The position numbers and the translations under genes are program-made. From Bromus sterilis (taxonomy: Eukaryota > Streptophyta > Magnoliopsida > Poales > Poaceae), in assembly GCA_950022295.1 (NCBI GenBank), contig OX465600.1:28371282-28435281 (forward strand): DNA of 64,000 nt, in the 5' to 3' direction. This document shows, one piece after another, positions 18,951 to 30,731 of this stretch (positions within the stretch are counted from its first letter, which is position 1; the number at the start of each line of letters is the position of its first letter). The notes below the pieces were generated by a model that saw nothing but the letters and a program-made list of their open reading frames with translations, made no database searches and was not told the origin of the DNA.

Positions 18951-21900
18951 ATGTCGACCGGAGCCGACGCCGGTCCTTCTTCTTAGCCGGGTATAAAAAG
19001 GAAGCAATTTTGGGAATACTCCCAGGAGGAGGTCGAGGAGCAGAGAGAAGAGGAAGTACCTCCGGGCGACGAGGAGTATGAGGAGAAGATAGAGTCGGAG
19101 TACGACTCATCGGATGATGACTTGGAGGAGGAGGCCGGTACGACAGACAGCGAGAGGAACATCGGCGAGGATGATGGGACCGGTGGCTCCAACACAGATG
19201 GTACCCAGTCGAAGAAGAGGAATCGGAAACCGACCAAGGTCGGCGTCATCAGGCAAGAGTTTACTGTTGTGACCGCCGTCGGGATTCCTAAAGAGCCCGA
19301 ACGTTTTTCGGAAGGGTACGACCGTCAAGTCGCGGCGATCCTCCGCAACACCGTGCCGATCACCACGATTAACCTCAGGAGTCGTGAGAATATTCATTAT
19401 TGTCAGCTTCTTATCAACAAGCTGCACGGACGATACAAGTTTCCGGAGCCGTACGATAACACCAAACTCGGAGGGAACAAAGTAAACACATGGGCCCTCA
19501 GGAAGATGAGCAAGGCCTTGTCCAGTTGGAAAACCCGGGTGAAGAGGGCAATTTTTGAAAAGAAAAAAACCTGGGAGGAGCTCAAGGAGAAAGAGCCGTT
19601 GATCGACGAAGCTACCTACAACCTTTTCAAGGCTAGGTGTGAGTCCGAGCAAGCCAAGGCCGCGAGTGCAAAGGGCAAGGCCATGCGGTCGCAGGTCATA
19701 GGTAACCATCGTCTCGGAGCCGGTGGTTACAAAAGTTCCAAGCCTAAATGGGACAAGGAGAATGCCGAGTACGCCGCTGCGGGCATACCTAACCCCTTCC
19801 AGCAATACAAAGATGATCCGCAGACCGAATTCTTTGTGAGGGCCCGGAGCTATAAGGACAAAGCAACCTCGAAAATAATTATCGATCCTAAGATTCAAGA
19901 TTTTACGACTGCCGTGGTAAGTAGTTTACCACGCGACCTTGTCGATTGAATTCTCGAGTGAAGTTCACAATTTCTTAACGTTTCACATTCTTTTTGCAGC
20001 AAGCGGAAATGAAAATCGCCTCATCGCAGGAGTCGTCGGTTAAGCCGGCCGGCCCGTGGGACAACGCCTTCAACAGGGCGTTGAACAAGGTCAAGAAGGT
20101 TGACGACGTGACGGCGAAGCCATCGTCATCCGGCCGTGTGGTCGGCTTTGGTGCGGACCTAAATTGGTCCGAATATTATGGAAAATCGGCGGAGCAGTCC
20201 GGTTCGAGGGGGCGCAAGGCGAGAAGGACCGAAGAAGATGCCTCTTATGTTCGTGGACTGGAGGAGAAGGTGAACATGCTTCCGCAGCTTGTCCAGGACG
20301 AAGTGGCGAAGACGATGAACGCTCTCCTTACAGATATGATGCAGTCGCTCGCGAATTGGCAAGCGCGTGGTGGACAAGGGCCCATACCAGTCCCCAGCAT
20401 GGTCGGCAGCAACTCGGGCCCCGCGGCGCCTGCAGTCCCGACTCCGGCCGTAGTGGTGGCTCCCGCACCGACTCCCGGCGTATTGGTGACTCCGGCCGCC
20501 AACACCACGGCGGCGACGCCGGACGTGATGGTAACTCCTCCGGCCACGATCGAGCAACCCGGGCATAACAATAATGCACCCGGCGGCAGCACAAATAGGG
20601 GGACCGACGCCACGGGAGGCAGCGCGCCCTCCGTCTCTTGCATGCCCGCCGTCATCGGCGGGGTCTCTTCACTAGCCGACCTCGACGCCCTCAAGGTAAC
20701 TATAAGCGTCTGCAACTCAAACGAGGACTTCATCTCTTTGCCTTTTTTAGTGGAACTCTCTGATGCCGTACATGCATATATATATCTCTTTCGCAGGAGG
20801 ACACTCCATGCATTCTATTACAAGTCGTGGACGGCGAGTTGAAGGATGTTGCCAAAGGTAAAATCATTCAACCACAAAATCGAATCATGCACAATATGCC
20901 GATGGCACCGGAGATGCATAGGGTTCAAATCTCTCTCGTGATTTCGGGCTACGAGAGAGTTGAACCTCCCATTCAACCCCCCGGATACGATGAGGATGAG
21001 CCGGCAGTCCTCAGTGACTGTTTCAACCAAATATGCCTATGGCCGAAGAGCCAAATGCGTTTAATGACGGGGGAAAGGGGCACCACACCTAGGACAACAC
21101 CGCTAGTCATCGTGTCGGCGCCACATGATCCCATCGGAGCACAACAAGAAGACGATGATCTTGATGATGATATCAGCGCCGACCAGTTCATCAATACTTT
21201 GTATGATGCTGATGACTTATTCATGCCTCCTGCTGAAGGAGCCTGTCAGCATGACGAGGAAGCTCGCGGTCCATCTGATCCTGCGGCGAAGCCTGCTTTC
21301 TCCACGCGTCTCTTTGCTGCTTCTCAGGACATGTCTCCAGCAGCTTGCGCCTTCACCGAGCCTCAAGAAGATGCCACAAGATCTATTCTCAGCCCGTCCA
21401 CACTCCATAAGGCGGCCACTGAGCAGATAAAGGCCGGTGACTGCTCAAAATCAGAAAAGAAGAAGGGACGGAAGAGAAAGAAGAGCATCACTTCTAGTAG
21501 CCAACCTTCGATGCCGATCCGGGCTCAGGACGGGCCACCAAGACCCAAGGATCTCTCGTTTGAAATCCATGTGGCTGGTAGGGCGATGCTACCTAAGGAC
21601 ATGCTGGACCTTGCAACTTCGGATATGCAGAGTGTGCATCATAGTATTATGGTATTAGAGAAGATTATTCTTCGAGAAGAGAATCCCTCGTACCCGGTTT
21701 TCATGGCCAAGGTGCCACTCAACATGGGCTTCATCAACACTATCCCCGCGGATATGATAATCCTACGGTTTTCGGAGATCTTAAATTTGTACCATCTCAA
21801 GCGGCTGGACCATAGCCTTATCCGTCTGTTCTCGCTCAGCCTTTCTATGAGTATCAGGAGAGATAAGACCCCGAGCATCGCGATATTGGACCCCTTCTAC

Positions 21901-22680
21901 ATGCGTGAAAGCATCTTGATGGACGACGGGGACGCGGCTCTCGCGGCGGGGTACATCACAGACTTCATGCTACGGAACACCGAAAAAGATTCATTTCTTA
22001 TGACCTACTCTCCCAAGTAAGTCATTCGCTCGCCTCCGTAGCATATATGCTTTCTTAGCTTTCCATTGTCCTCTTCCAACATTCCTTTTGGATTGTTTTA
22101 ATTATGCAGTGAGGATCAAGACTGCGTGCTCATCTGCTTTTCACCGCAACACTCGCATGCCGTGTATTTAGACTCGGGGAGTGTGAACAAAAAAGATTAC
22201 AAGTATATCATGAGAGTTTTGGATGATGCTCTCGTCGGCTACATAAAAGCCTGAGGCAAGATCATGAAGCACAAGTTCAGGAAAAATCAGCCTGGCGTGA
22301 ACGTGTTCAACCACGTAACGCAGTTCCCGTGCGTCAAGCAGCCGGCTGGCAGTGTGAGGGATGCGTACTACGCCCTTCATCACATGAGGGCGATTGTACA
22401 GGAACAACGCAACCTTACGCTGCCAAGTCATCTCAGAGCGTGGGCTGAAAGGAAGGCGGAAATCGCCGATGAAAATCTGAAGGAGGAGTTCTTTCACATC
22501 CAAGCGCAGATGGCGACTATCATCCGTCATGAAGTACAAATGAGGGGGTCGATCTTCCACTCCAACATTGCACCATCCAATGGGGAGATAGAAGTCCGCC
22601 TAAAGGCCCTGCGTGACACAAGGCGTTTCATGACGAAAGAAGGATGCCACCCATTCCCTGAGCCGAGTCAAAACAATTAA
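18951..22680 (+). pseudogene. Second CACTA gene (TNPA position) with C-terminal Ulp1-like domain
   Basis: Four exons fit one frame: 18951-19916, 20000-20695, 20797-22016 and 22110-22680, all with GT/AG borders. The N-terminus is acidic, then basic (KKRNRKPTK). The middle has a conserved block around YCQLLINKLHGRYKFPEPYD. Exon 2 is Pro/Ala/Thr-rich after a short coiled-coil-like segment. The C-terminal 230 residues resemble the Ulp1/C48 cysteine-protease-like domain found in plant transposon proteins: HAVYLDSG supplies a His and Asp, and FPCVKQPAGS supplies a candidate nucleophile Cys. A TAG at 18984-18986 and a TGA near 22252 interrupt the frame. The family could remove SUMO-like modifiers, but activity is unproven. 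By position it is the TNPA-like accessory or DNA-binding gene. Confidence 0.65.
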
Positions 22681-23180
22681 TTGAATGTACTCTTTGTGTA
22701 ATTTGGATGTAATTTGGATGTACTCTTTGTGTACTAGATGGTAGTGTCAAATACTCTTGGTGCTCTTTGTGTATAAAGGTCACTGCATATGCATATGTGC
22801 ATGCTTTTCACCATTCATCGACTTGCTTTAAGTTGTTGATAAGAATAGATGCTAGATTGCTTTGTTCTCCTTTGGTATGATGGATGTGACCTCTAAAGCT
22901 TTGTTTTGTGCAGGTTGAAGAGCAAACAAGTAGTGATGACGAAAGTAGCTTTCGGTTTTCAATAATTGTTGGACTCATTGTAATTTTGTGATGGAATGTA
23001 ATCTTGTGAATCTTTTTGGCCTCTAAACCTTTGTAATAAAAATTATATTGCAATTCTTTTGTATCAATAATTGTTGGCCTCAATGTTATATTGTATTTTG
23101 CATTTCTGTAATATAATAAAAATATCTGTAATGCTTTTACTCTTTTATGTAATTCTTTTTTTTGTTTTCTGTAATTATTT
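22681..23180 (+). other. 3' UTR and flank of the second CACTA gene
   Basis: AT-rich, with a small direct repeat of GTACTCTTTGTGTA (near 22690-22735), an acceptor-like TTTTGTGCAG near 22910, and several AATAAAA-type signals at about 23035 and 23115. No coding potential. Confidence 0.45.
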
Positions 23181-23447
23181 AGTGGCGCATATTGTCAGGA
23201 CTTAGTGGCGCACTGCGAATGCGCCACCCCTAAGGCCCTTAGGCGTGGCACATACCAGAATGCGCCACCCCTAAGAGCTTAGAGGTGGCACATTATGAGA
23301 TGCGCCACGCCTAAGGGCCTTAGGGGTGGCGCATCCAGAATGCGCCACCTCTAAGCCCTTATTAGTGGCTTGTAGTTAGTGGCGCATCCCTAATGCGCCA
23401 CTAAACTCAAAAACAGTGCGCCACTATAAGGCTATTCCCTAGTAGTG
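23181..23447. repeat. CACTA right subterminal repeats and TIR
   Basis: About ten GGTGGCGCA/TGCGCCACC motifs, then AGTGCGCCACTATAAGGC and the TIR complement ending AGTAGTG at 23447, followed by TTA. Confidence 0.85.
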
Positions 23448-23450
23448 TTA

Positions 23451-23953
23451 GTGGGATCATGAATAAACTCAACAATATAAGTATCACATAAAACTTTCTT
23501 CTCATGATCCACAAGCATAGAAAAAATTTTACTCCCCACATAAGCAAAATCCTTCTCATTAGTAATAGTGGGAGCAAACTCAACAAAATAGCTATCACAT
23601 GAATCATTCTTATCATGATGCACTTGAAAAATAGTATTCTTTATAGCATAAGTGTCATCACAACAATCATCATAGATAGGAGGCAAAGTATCATCAAAAT
23701 AAATTTCCTCGTCAAAACTTGGGGGGCTAAAAAGATCATCTTCATAAAACGTAGCATCCCCAAGCTTATAGCTTTGCATATCATTAGGATCAAAGGTATT
23801 CAAAGAAGACATACTAATAACATTTCTACTAACATGAGTGTTGTGCAAATAATGAAGCTCCATAGGATTTTTGATTTTCTCTTCAAACACTTCATGTCCC
23901 AACTCAAGGTAGAGCTCATAAAGCTCTCTCATAATATTTTTGTTGTTTTCCAT
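23451..23953 (-). pseudogene. Internal-region ORF, unit 1, N-terminal part (cut by CACTA)
   Basis: The start Met codon is at 23951-23953 (minus; MENNKNIMRELYELYLELGH). The frame is open to the CACTA end, where it is cut after about 168 codons. Sequence details (ATAGGATTTTTG near 23870) are closest to unit 4. It was presumably intact before the CACTA insertion. Confidence 0.6.
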
Positions 23954-24032
23954 AAGCCTAACTAGTGAAAATAAAAACAAGAAACAAAAAGATTTAATTG
24001 CAAGATCTAAAGATATACCTTCAAGCCTTACC

Positions 24033-24050
24033 TCCCCGGCAACGGCGCCA
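24033..24050 (-). other. tRNA-Asp primer binding site, unit 1
   Basis: Minus strand TGGCGCCGTTGCCGGGGA, complementary to the 3' end of plant tRNA-Asp. It lies nine bases inside the LTR end. Identical sites are at 29256-29273, 34450-34467, 39675-39692 and 44869-44886. Confidence 0.8.
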
Positions 24051-24059
24051 GAAATAGCT

Positions 24060-25517
24060 TGATGTCTACGCACGCTTCTATTCTTGTAGACTATGTTGGG
24101 CCTCCAAGCGCAGAGGTTTGTAGGACAGCAGCAATTTCCCTCAAGTGGATGACCTAAGGTTTATCGAACTCATGGAAGTAGAGGTTGAAGATGGTCTCTC
24201 TCAAGCAACACTGCAATTAAGATACAAGAAGTCTCTTGTGTCCCCAACACACCTAATACAACTAGGAGTTGTATAGGTGCACTAGTTCGGCGAAGAGATG
24301 GTAACATATGGGTGATAGGTGTGGAAAAACAAAGTAATATAAATCTGTAATAAAAAGTGCAGCAAGCAAACATGTGACAAAAGCGAGCACAAACGGTGTA
24401 ACAATAGTGGAAACAAGGCCTGGGCTTCATACTTTCATTAGTGGAACCTCTCAACAACATTAACATAGTCTAATCACATGATATTTCCCATAAAACATGC
24501 AATGGAGACGCACTCGGAGGTCATTCCTTTGTGGTCAAGAGAGGACGAGAATTATGTAGGGCTACAAGAGCACACCTCAGAGTTCGTAGTTCTCAATCTA
24601 TGGATTTCCCAATGTCACCGCGGCCATCCAAAGAGAGTACCACAATCACCACAACATATCTCAAGGATAGTCAAAGACAAGCACCAAGAGACTCTCAATC
24701 TTCAATCAACACACAAAAGAGGAAATCACTCATGAAAATATTCTTCTAACCCATGTCCAATAGACCGCTGTCACCATGGTCTCGGGGATTATACTAGATA
24801 AGATCAATTGAGTACATCAATCCAATACATAGAGGACGGGGAAATATCATGGGATCACCCTAGATTAACATAGCCTATGATAACAACGAAGATCACATCA
24901 TGGGAGAGAGAGAAGAACACATAGCTACTGGTAGAAACCTCAGCCCCGAGGAAGAACTACTCCCGCTTCATGGAGGGAGGAAGCAACGTCGATGGAGATG
25001 AATCCGGGGGAACTTCCCCGTCCCGGCAGGGTGACGCACAGGAATTCTGGTCCCCCGAAGATTGTCGGTGATGGCGGCAGAGATCGGAATTGCTTCTGGA
25101 GAAAAGGGGTCTGGAATCAGGGTTTCCTCCGCGGGGGTAAAAATAGGAGCCAAAGGGGGCACCGAGGGGGGCCACAGGGCAGCCAGGAGGGCAGGTGGTG
25201 CGACCTAGGGTGGGGCCCCGCCAGGCACCCTCCTGGGCCCCTAGTGGTGGCCCTCCTGCCATGTCTTGGTTATTCCGGAAGCTTTCGGAGCGCTGATTTT
25301 TTATATAATTTTTGCAGGATTTATTGGGCACTTTAATTATTGGAAAAACGTGAAATACAAAAACAGCAGAAAACAGGAACTGGCAACTGGGTGCACTGAG
25401 TTAATAGGTTAGTCCAAATATGATCAAAAGTGTATGAAAGTTCAAGAAAAACATGGCAAAGTCACAAAAATCATGCATGGAGCAAGCATAAATTATAGAT
25501 ACGTTTGGGACGTATCA
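24060..25517 (-). repeat. LTR copy 1
   Basis: 1458 bp, TGATGTCTACG to GACGTATCA. Its left third shares private variants with LTR copy 4 (GGTAACATATGGG, GTGTGGAAAAAC). Confidence 0.85.
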
Positions 25518-28500
25518 ACATCCCCAAGCTCAATTCCTGCTCGTCCTCGAGTAGGGAAATGAAAACAAGCATAATTTCTGTGGCGACATGCCACACAACC
25601 ATATAAGGACTTTTTAAGTAAAGCAATCAAAGCATGCAATTCAATTCAAGTCTTAACAAGCAAGAGTCTATATTAGTATTGACACAAGAAACAAAAGAAC
25701 AAAAGGTGCAAGATCTCTCGCTGTCCGTGACTCGAATGTCTCCATATGGTGTTTGCATGCAAGAAGGGGCTGGGAAAAAGAGAGAAAAAAGGTTGTTGAG
25801 AACAACTATCTACTAAAGTTTCACACTTAGTCTCCTTTGGATTCTTATCTTGACTCGTCCCCAGACCACTAGCCAGGTACAAGTCAAACTGATCCACTCC
25901 CTTTCGATATTTGGAGCACTCATGCAATGGATGAGCGTGAGCAAGAAAGTTGACACCTAAAAGGCGAAACAGAAAGAAGGTGGAGGAGGAAGACAAAAGG
26001 TGTGAAAGGCTCACATCAATGAGGACAATCATAGGCGAGAGAAGGCCATATGATAGATATGATGTGAGGAGTAGGTATTGCCACGCAACGGATACATATG
26101 TGAGCTAAAAGCTCTCCAAGGGAACTAGTGGGGGTGCATCTAACTTGCTTGCTCAAGAAGACCTCGAGCTCGTTTGAGGAGGCTCATCATTGGAATATAC
26201 AAGCCAAGTTCTATAGTGTGAAGGTCCCCACATAGCTATATGCATGATGATGATATCTATGGAGTACAAGGGATAGAGGGTGAAGCACTAGTGTGGATCT
26301 CTCAAAAGGAATAGTAGTGTGCCCTCTTCTCTCTTTTTATTTTTCTTTTTCTCTTTTTCTATTTTTTTGTATATTTTTTTGGTGGCCTCAATGGCTCTTT
26401 CTATTTAGCTCTCATTTTTCCTCTTTGGGATCTTTAGATTTTGTCCTCTTTGGGATATTTTCCTCACTTTAGGGGAACACTCTATATTTTACAAGAATAT
26501 AGGAGATCTTTCATACTTTACAAAGGTACTCACATAAAGAAGATATAAGTATCATGATGCAAATGTATGCCTCTGCCAGGATAGCAGGATATGCAATGAT
26601 ACTAGCTCGTCATGTAGCAATGATTAGGGCAAGGCCCAACTAGCATAAGGCTCATCGATCAAGCAAGTAGCATGTATGACATGAGGATCAAGTCATGATA
26701 AGGTGGATGTTGCATGGCAATGTATCTCGGAAAGGCTATGGAAATGCCTTGTAGGTAGGTATGGTGGCTGTTTTGAGGAAAGATATAAGGAGGCTTATGA
26801 TGACAGAGCGTATCGTGCCAATGGTTTGGATGCACCGGCGAAGTATGCGCCAACTCTCAAGGTGAGAAAGGGCAATGCACGGTACCGAAAAGGCTAGAAA
26901 AAGTATATGTGGGTGGAAGTGTCAACTTTCGAATACTCACATTAGTCTGAAGAACTCATGCACTTATTATCAGTAACTCTCAATCTAATCAGGAGGTTCA
27001 CAAAGAGACAAGTACCCCGAGGAGGAGTGTATGGGGGTTTGGTTATCCTTGTGCATCCTCGACTCATGGAACGTGAGTGTACTCTAATATTCGAACCCTC
27101 CAGAGGTTAGTGATCCATCTAGTAGCTAGAGTTCTCATTAGGGGTTTTTGGTTTTCGAAAAACACACGGATTGCCCAAAATACGACATCTATCACTAATA
27201 GGATCGAGCTCTTGATACCAAAAGTTCAAACATTACTCTAGTCAATACCTCAAAACTATTGCAAGTTACTACTACAAAGAGAATAGCAACTTCAACTACC
27301 TACTTCTAGTCAAGACACAAAACTCAGTGCAACAGGCAAACTCTCTGACAAGATAAAACATGCAACCTATAGAAAGTTCAAACTAAAACAAAAGAAAAGC
27401 TCTAGAAAAACTAAAGCACTACAACTAAACAGAACAGCAGCTAAGAAAAGAAAAAGAACAACTCACAGCTAAAAGAATAAGCATGCAAATCCTATGAGGA
27501 GTTCTAGTTCAAACGGAGAGTGTTTCTCTCCCACACAAAGTAAGACGGGATCTAACTTGTTATGAACAGCAAGAAAAGCTAAAGAAAACTAAAAATAAAA
27601 CCTAAGAGCAAGAAGCTCCAAGCATAGCACATAACGCATGAAGTGATAAAAATATAGTGTGACGAAGGACGAACTGATGATTGTTGATGGAGAAGGGGAT
27701 GCACGGGGGCATCCCCAATCTTAGACGCTTGAGTCTCCTTGAATATTTGTTGGGGATGCATGGGGGCATCCCCAAGCTTGAGCGCTTGACACTCCCGAAT
27801 CTTCTTTCATCATCTTCCATCGCACACTTGAAAACTCCCTTCATACATAACTCATCATAAGCTGATTAGAGAGGTTACTACCCTTAATAAATAATTTTTC
27901 CCTACTGTATATAAAGATATTATTGAAGAGCTACTGTTTCTCAAGATTGCCAAAAGGTTTTTGCAAAGAAAAAGCAAGCTTAAGGTTTGCAAAAGTAAGG
28001 AGAGACAAAACGTGGCAGAATCTGTGAAAAACAGAACAACAGGTAGTAAAGAATTTTTTAGGGGTACTTCTGCAACTCAAATCAAAAAACTCACAACATA
28101 CGAAAGTTCCGTGATTGTATAGAGCACGCTGTGTAAAAAAATTCAGCTCAAAAAGATGATCTCGTGATTTAATCTGATTTTTCGCGTCACGAGGACATAA
28201 TCTGTTTTCTGGACAGCATGTCACAACTTTCACTTCACTTGTCATATGAGGCTATAAGTTGGCACAAAGCTTGAAAATAAAGTTACAATGATGTTGCTAC
28301 AGTAGTAACAATCATCAAGACCACTAAAAACTGAAAGTAAAAACTCAAACTAAAGATAACAAGGGTTGTCTCCCTAGAGCTCTTTCTTTATAACCATAAA
28401 GATAGGCTTAAGATTTTAATGATGCTCTCATAGGAATAAGGAATAAGAGTTCAAGAACAAAAGAGAGCATCAAGAAGCAAATAACAAACAAATTTAAGTC

Positions 28501-29282
28501 TAACATGCTTCCTATGCAAAGGGATCTTGTAGGGAAATAACTCATGGAAGCATAAAGATATTAGCATAGGAAGCCAAAATAAGTGCAACTTCAAAACCTT
28601 CAACATAAAGAGAGGGAACTTGATATTATTGAAATATCTATAAGCATATGTTCCCCTCTCATAATAATTTTCAGTGGGATCATGAATAAACTCAACAATA
28701 TAAGTATCACATAAAACTTTCTTCTCATGATCCACAAGCATAGAAAATTTGTTACTCCCCACATAAGCAAAATCCTTCTCATTAGTAATAGTGGGAGCAA
28801 ACTCAACAAAATAGCTATCACATGAATCATTCTTATCATGATGCACTTGCAAAATAGTATTCTTTATAGCATAAGTGTCACCACAACAATCATCATAGAT
28901 AGGAGGCAAAGTATCATCAAAATAAATTTCCTCGTCAAAACTTGGGGGGCTAAAAAGATCATCTTCATAAAACGTAGCATCCCCAAGCTTATAGCTTTGC
29001 ATATCATTAGGATCAAAGGTATTCAAAGAAGACATACTAATAAAATTTCTACTAACATGAGTGTTGTGCAAATAATGTAGCTCCATAGGCTTTTTGATTT
29101 TCTCTTCAAACACTTCATGTCCCAACTCAAGGTAGAGCTCATAAAGCTCTCTCATAATATTTTTGTTGTTTTCCATAAGCCTAACTAGTGAAAATAAAAA
29201 CAAGAAACAAAAAGATTTAATTGCAAGATCTAAAGATATACCTTCAAGCCTTACCTCCCCGGCAACGGCGCCAGAAATAGCT
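25518..29282 (-). mobile_element. Internal region 2
   Basis: 3765 bp. Polypurine tract at the left edge, primer site 29256-29273 at the right edge, ORF at 28451-29176. The remaining 2.9 kb shows no gag, protease or polymerase motif in any frame. Confidence 0.8.
28451..29176 (-). CDS. Unknown protein of the non-autonomous LTR element, unit 2 (241 aa)
   Basis: The only long frame that recurs in the internal regions. The Met at 29174-29176 (MENNKNIMRELYELYLELGH) is preferred. The same frame is open upstream through the primer site into the LTR, so a start at 29296 is formally possible but would include LTR sequence. Features: an acidic, Asp/Glu- and Tyr-rich middle (FYEDDLFSPPSFDEEIYFDD, DDCCGDTYAI), then a C-terminal 55 residues rich in Leu/Phe/Ile with basic residues (FPLFMLKVLKLHLFWLPMLI), which could be membrane-associated. 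No zinc knuckle or known domain. It takes the place of gag in position. Function is unknown. Confidence 0.6.
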   Translation of the reverse strand: MENNKNIMRELYELYLELGHEVFEEKIKKPMELHYLHNTHVSRNFISMSSLNTFDPNDMQSYKLGDATFYEDDLFSPPSFDEEIYFDDTLPPIYDDCCGDTYAIKNTILQVHHDKNDSCDSYFVEFAPTITNEKDFAYVGSNKFSMLVDHEKKVLCDTYIVEFIHDPTENYYERGTYAYRYFNNIKFPLFMLKVLKLHLFWLPMLISLCFHELFPYKIPLHRKHVRLKFVCYLLLDALFCS

Positions 29283-30731
29283 TGATGTCTACGCACGCTT
29301 CTATTCTTGTAGACTATGTTGGGCCTCCAAGCGCAGAGGTTTGTAGGACAGCAGCAATTTCCCTCAAGTGGATGACCTAATGTTTATTGAACTCATGGAA
29401 GTAGAGGTTGAAGATGGTCTCTCTCAAGCAACACTGCAATTAAGATACAAGAAGTCTCTTGTGTCCCCAACACACCTAATACAACTAGGAGTTGTATAGG
29501 TGCACTAGTTCGGCGAAGAGATGGTAAAATATGGGTGATAGGTGTGCAAAAACAAAGTAATATAAATCTGTAATAAAAAGTGCAGCAAGCAAACATGTGA
29601 CAAAAGCGAGCACAAACGGTGTAACAATAGTGGAAACAAGGCCTGGGCTTCATACTTTCATTAGTGGCAACTCTCAACAACATTAACATAGTATAATCAC
29701 ATGATATTTCCCATAAAACATGCAATGGAGACGCACTCGGAGGTCATTCCTTTGTGGTCAAGAGAGGACGAGAATTATGTAGGGCTACAAGAGCACACCT
29801 CAGAGTTCGTAGTTCTCAATCTATGGATTTCCCAATGTCACCGCGGCCATCCAAAGAGAGTACCACAATCACCACAACATATCTCAAGGATAGTCAAAGA
29901 CAAGCACCAAGAGACTCTCAATCTTCAATCAACACACAAAAGAGGAAATCACTCATGAAAATATTCTTCTAACCCATGTCCAATAGACCGCTGTCCCCAT
30001 GGTCTCGGGGATTATACTAGATAAGATCAATTGAGTACATCAATCCAATACATAGAGGAAGGGGAAATATCATGGGATCACCCTAGATTAACATAGCCTA
30101 TGATCACAACGAAGATCACATCATGGGAGAGAGAGAAGAACACATAGCTACTGGTAGAAACCTCAGCCCCGAGGAAGAACTACTCCCGCTTCATGGAGGG
30201 AGGAAGCAACGTCGATGGAGATGAATCCGGGGGAACTTCCCCGTCCCGGCAGGGTGACGGCACAGGAATTCTGGTCCCCCGAAGCTTGTCGGCGAAGATC
30301 GGAATTTCTTCTGGACAAAAGGGGTCTGGAATCAGGGTTTCCTCCGCGGGGGTAAAAATAGGAGCCAAAGGGGGCACCGAGGGGGGCCACAGGGCAGCCA
30401 GGAGGGTAGGTCGCGCGACCTAGGGTGGGGCCCCGCCAGGCACCCTCCTGGGCCCCTAGTGGTCGTCCTCCTGCCATGTCTTGGTTATTCCGGAAGCTTC
30501 CGGAACGCTGATTTTTATATAATTTTTCCAGGATTTATTGGGCACTTTAATTATTGGAAAAACCTGAAATACAAAAACAGCAGAAAACAGGAACTGGCAA
30601 CTGGGTGCACTGAGTTAATAGGTTAGTCCAAATATGATCAAAAGTGTATGAAAGTTCAAGAAAAACATGGCAAAGTCACAAAAATCATGCATGGAGCAAG
30701 CAGAAATTATAGATACGTTTGGGACGTATCA
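29283..30731 (-). repeat. LTR copy 2
   Basis: 1449 bp. It is shorter by a deletion of GATGGCGGCG-type sequence near 30295. Confidence 0.85.

Larger units (their letters stand above)
12217..23447 (+). mobile_element. Complete CACTA (En/Spm) transposon, 11,231 bp
   Basis: The left end CACTACTAGGGAAATAGC and right end GGCTATTCCCTAGTAGTG are inverted repeats, differing by one base in an A run. TTA flanks both sides (12214-12216 and 23448-23450), the 3-bp target duplication expected of CACTA elements. The empty site is visible in unit 4 of the array (near 39090, ...ATTTAGTGGGATC). Subterminal GGTGGCGCA/TGCGCCACC repeats lie at both ends. Two plus-strand genes follow: a TNP2-type transposase (13137-16640) and a second gene (18951-22680). 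Both carry disabling mutations, so the copy is probably not autonomous now. Confidence 0.92.

Noticed and set aside
23407..23616. Minus-strand 60-80-codon frames (MIRMIHVIAILLSLL-like) repeated in each unit
   Set aside because: They are an alternate frame of the unknown internal ORF. The hydrophobic appearance comes from reading Asp/Ser-rich codons out of phase.
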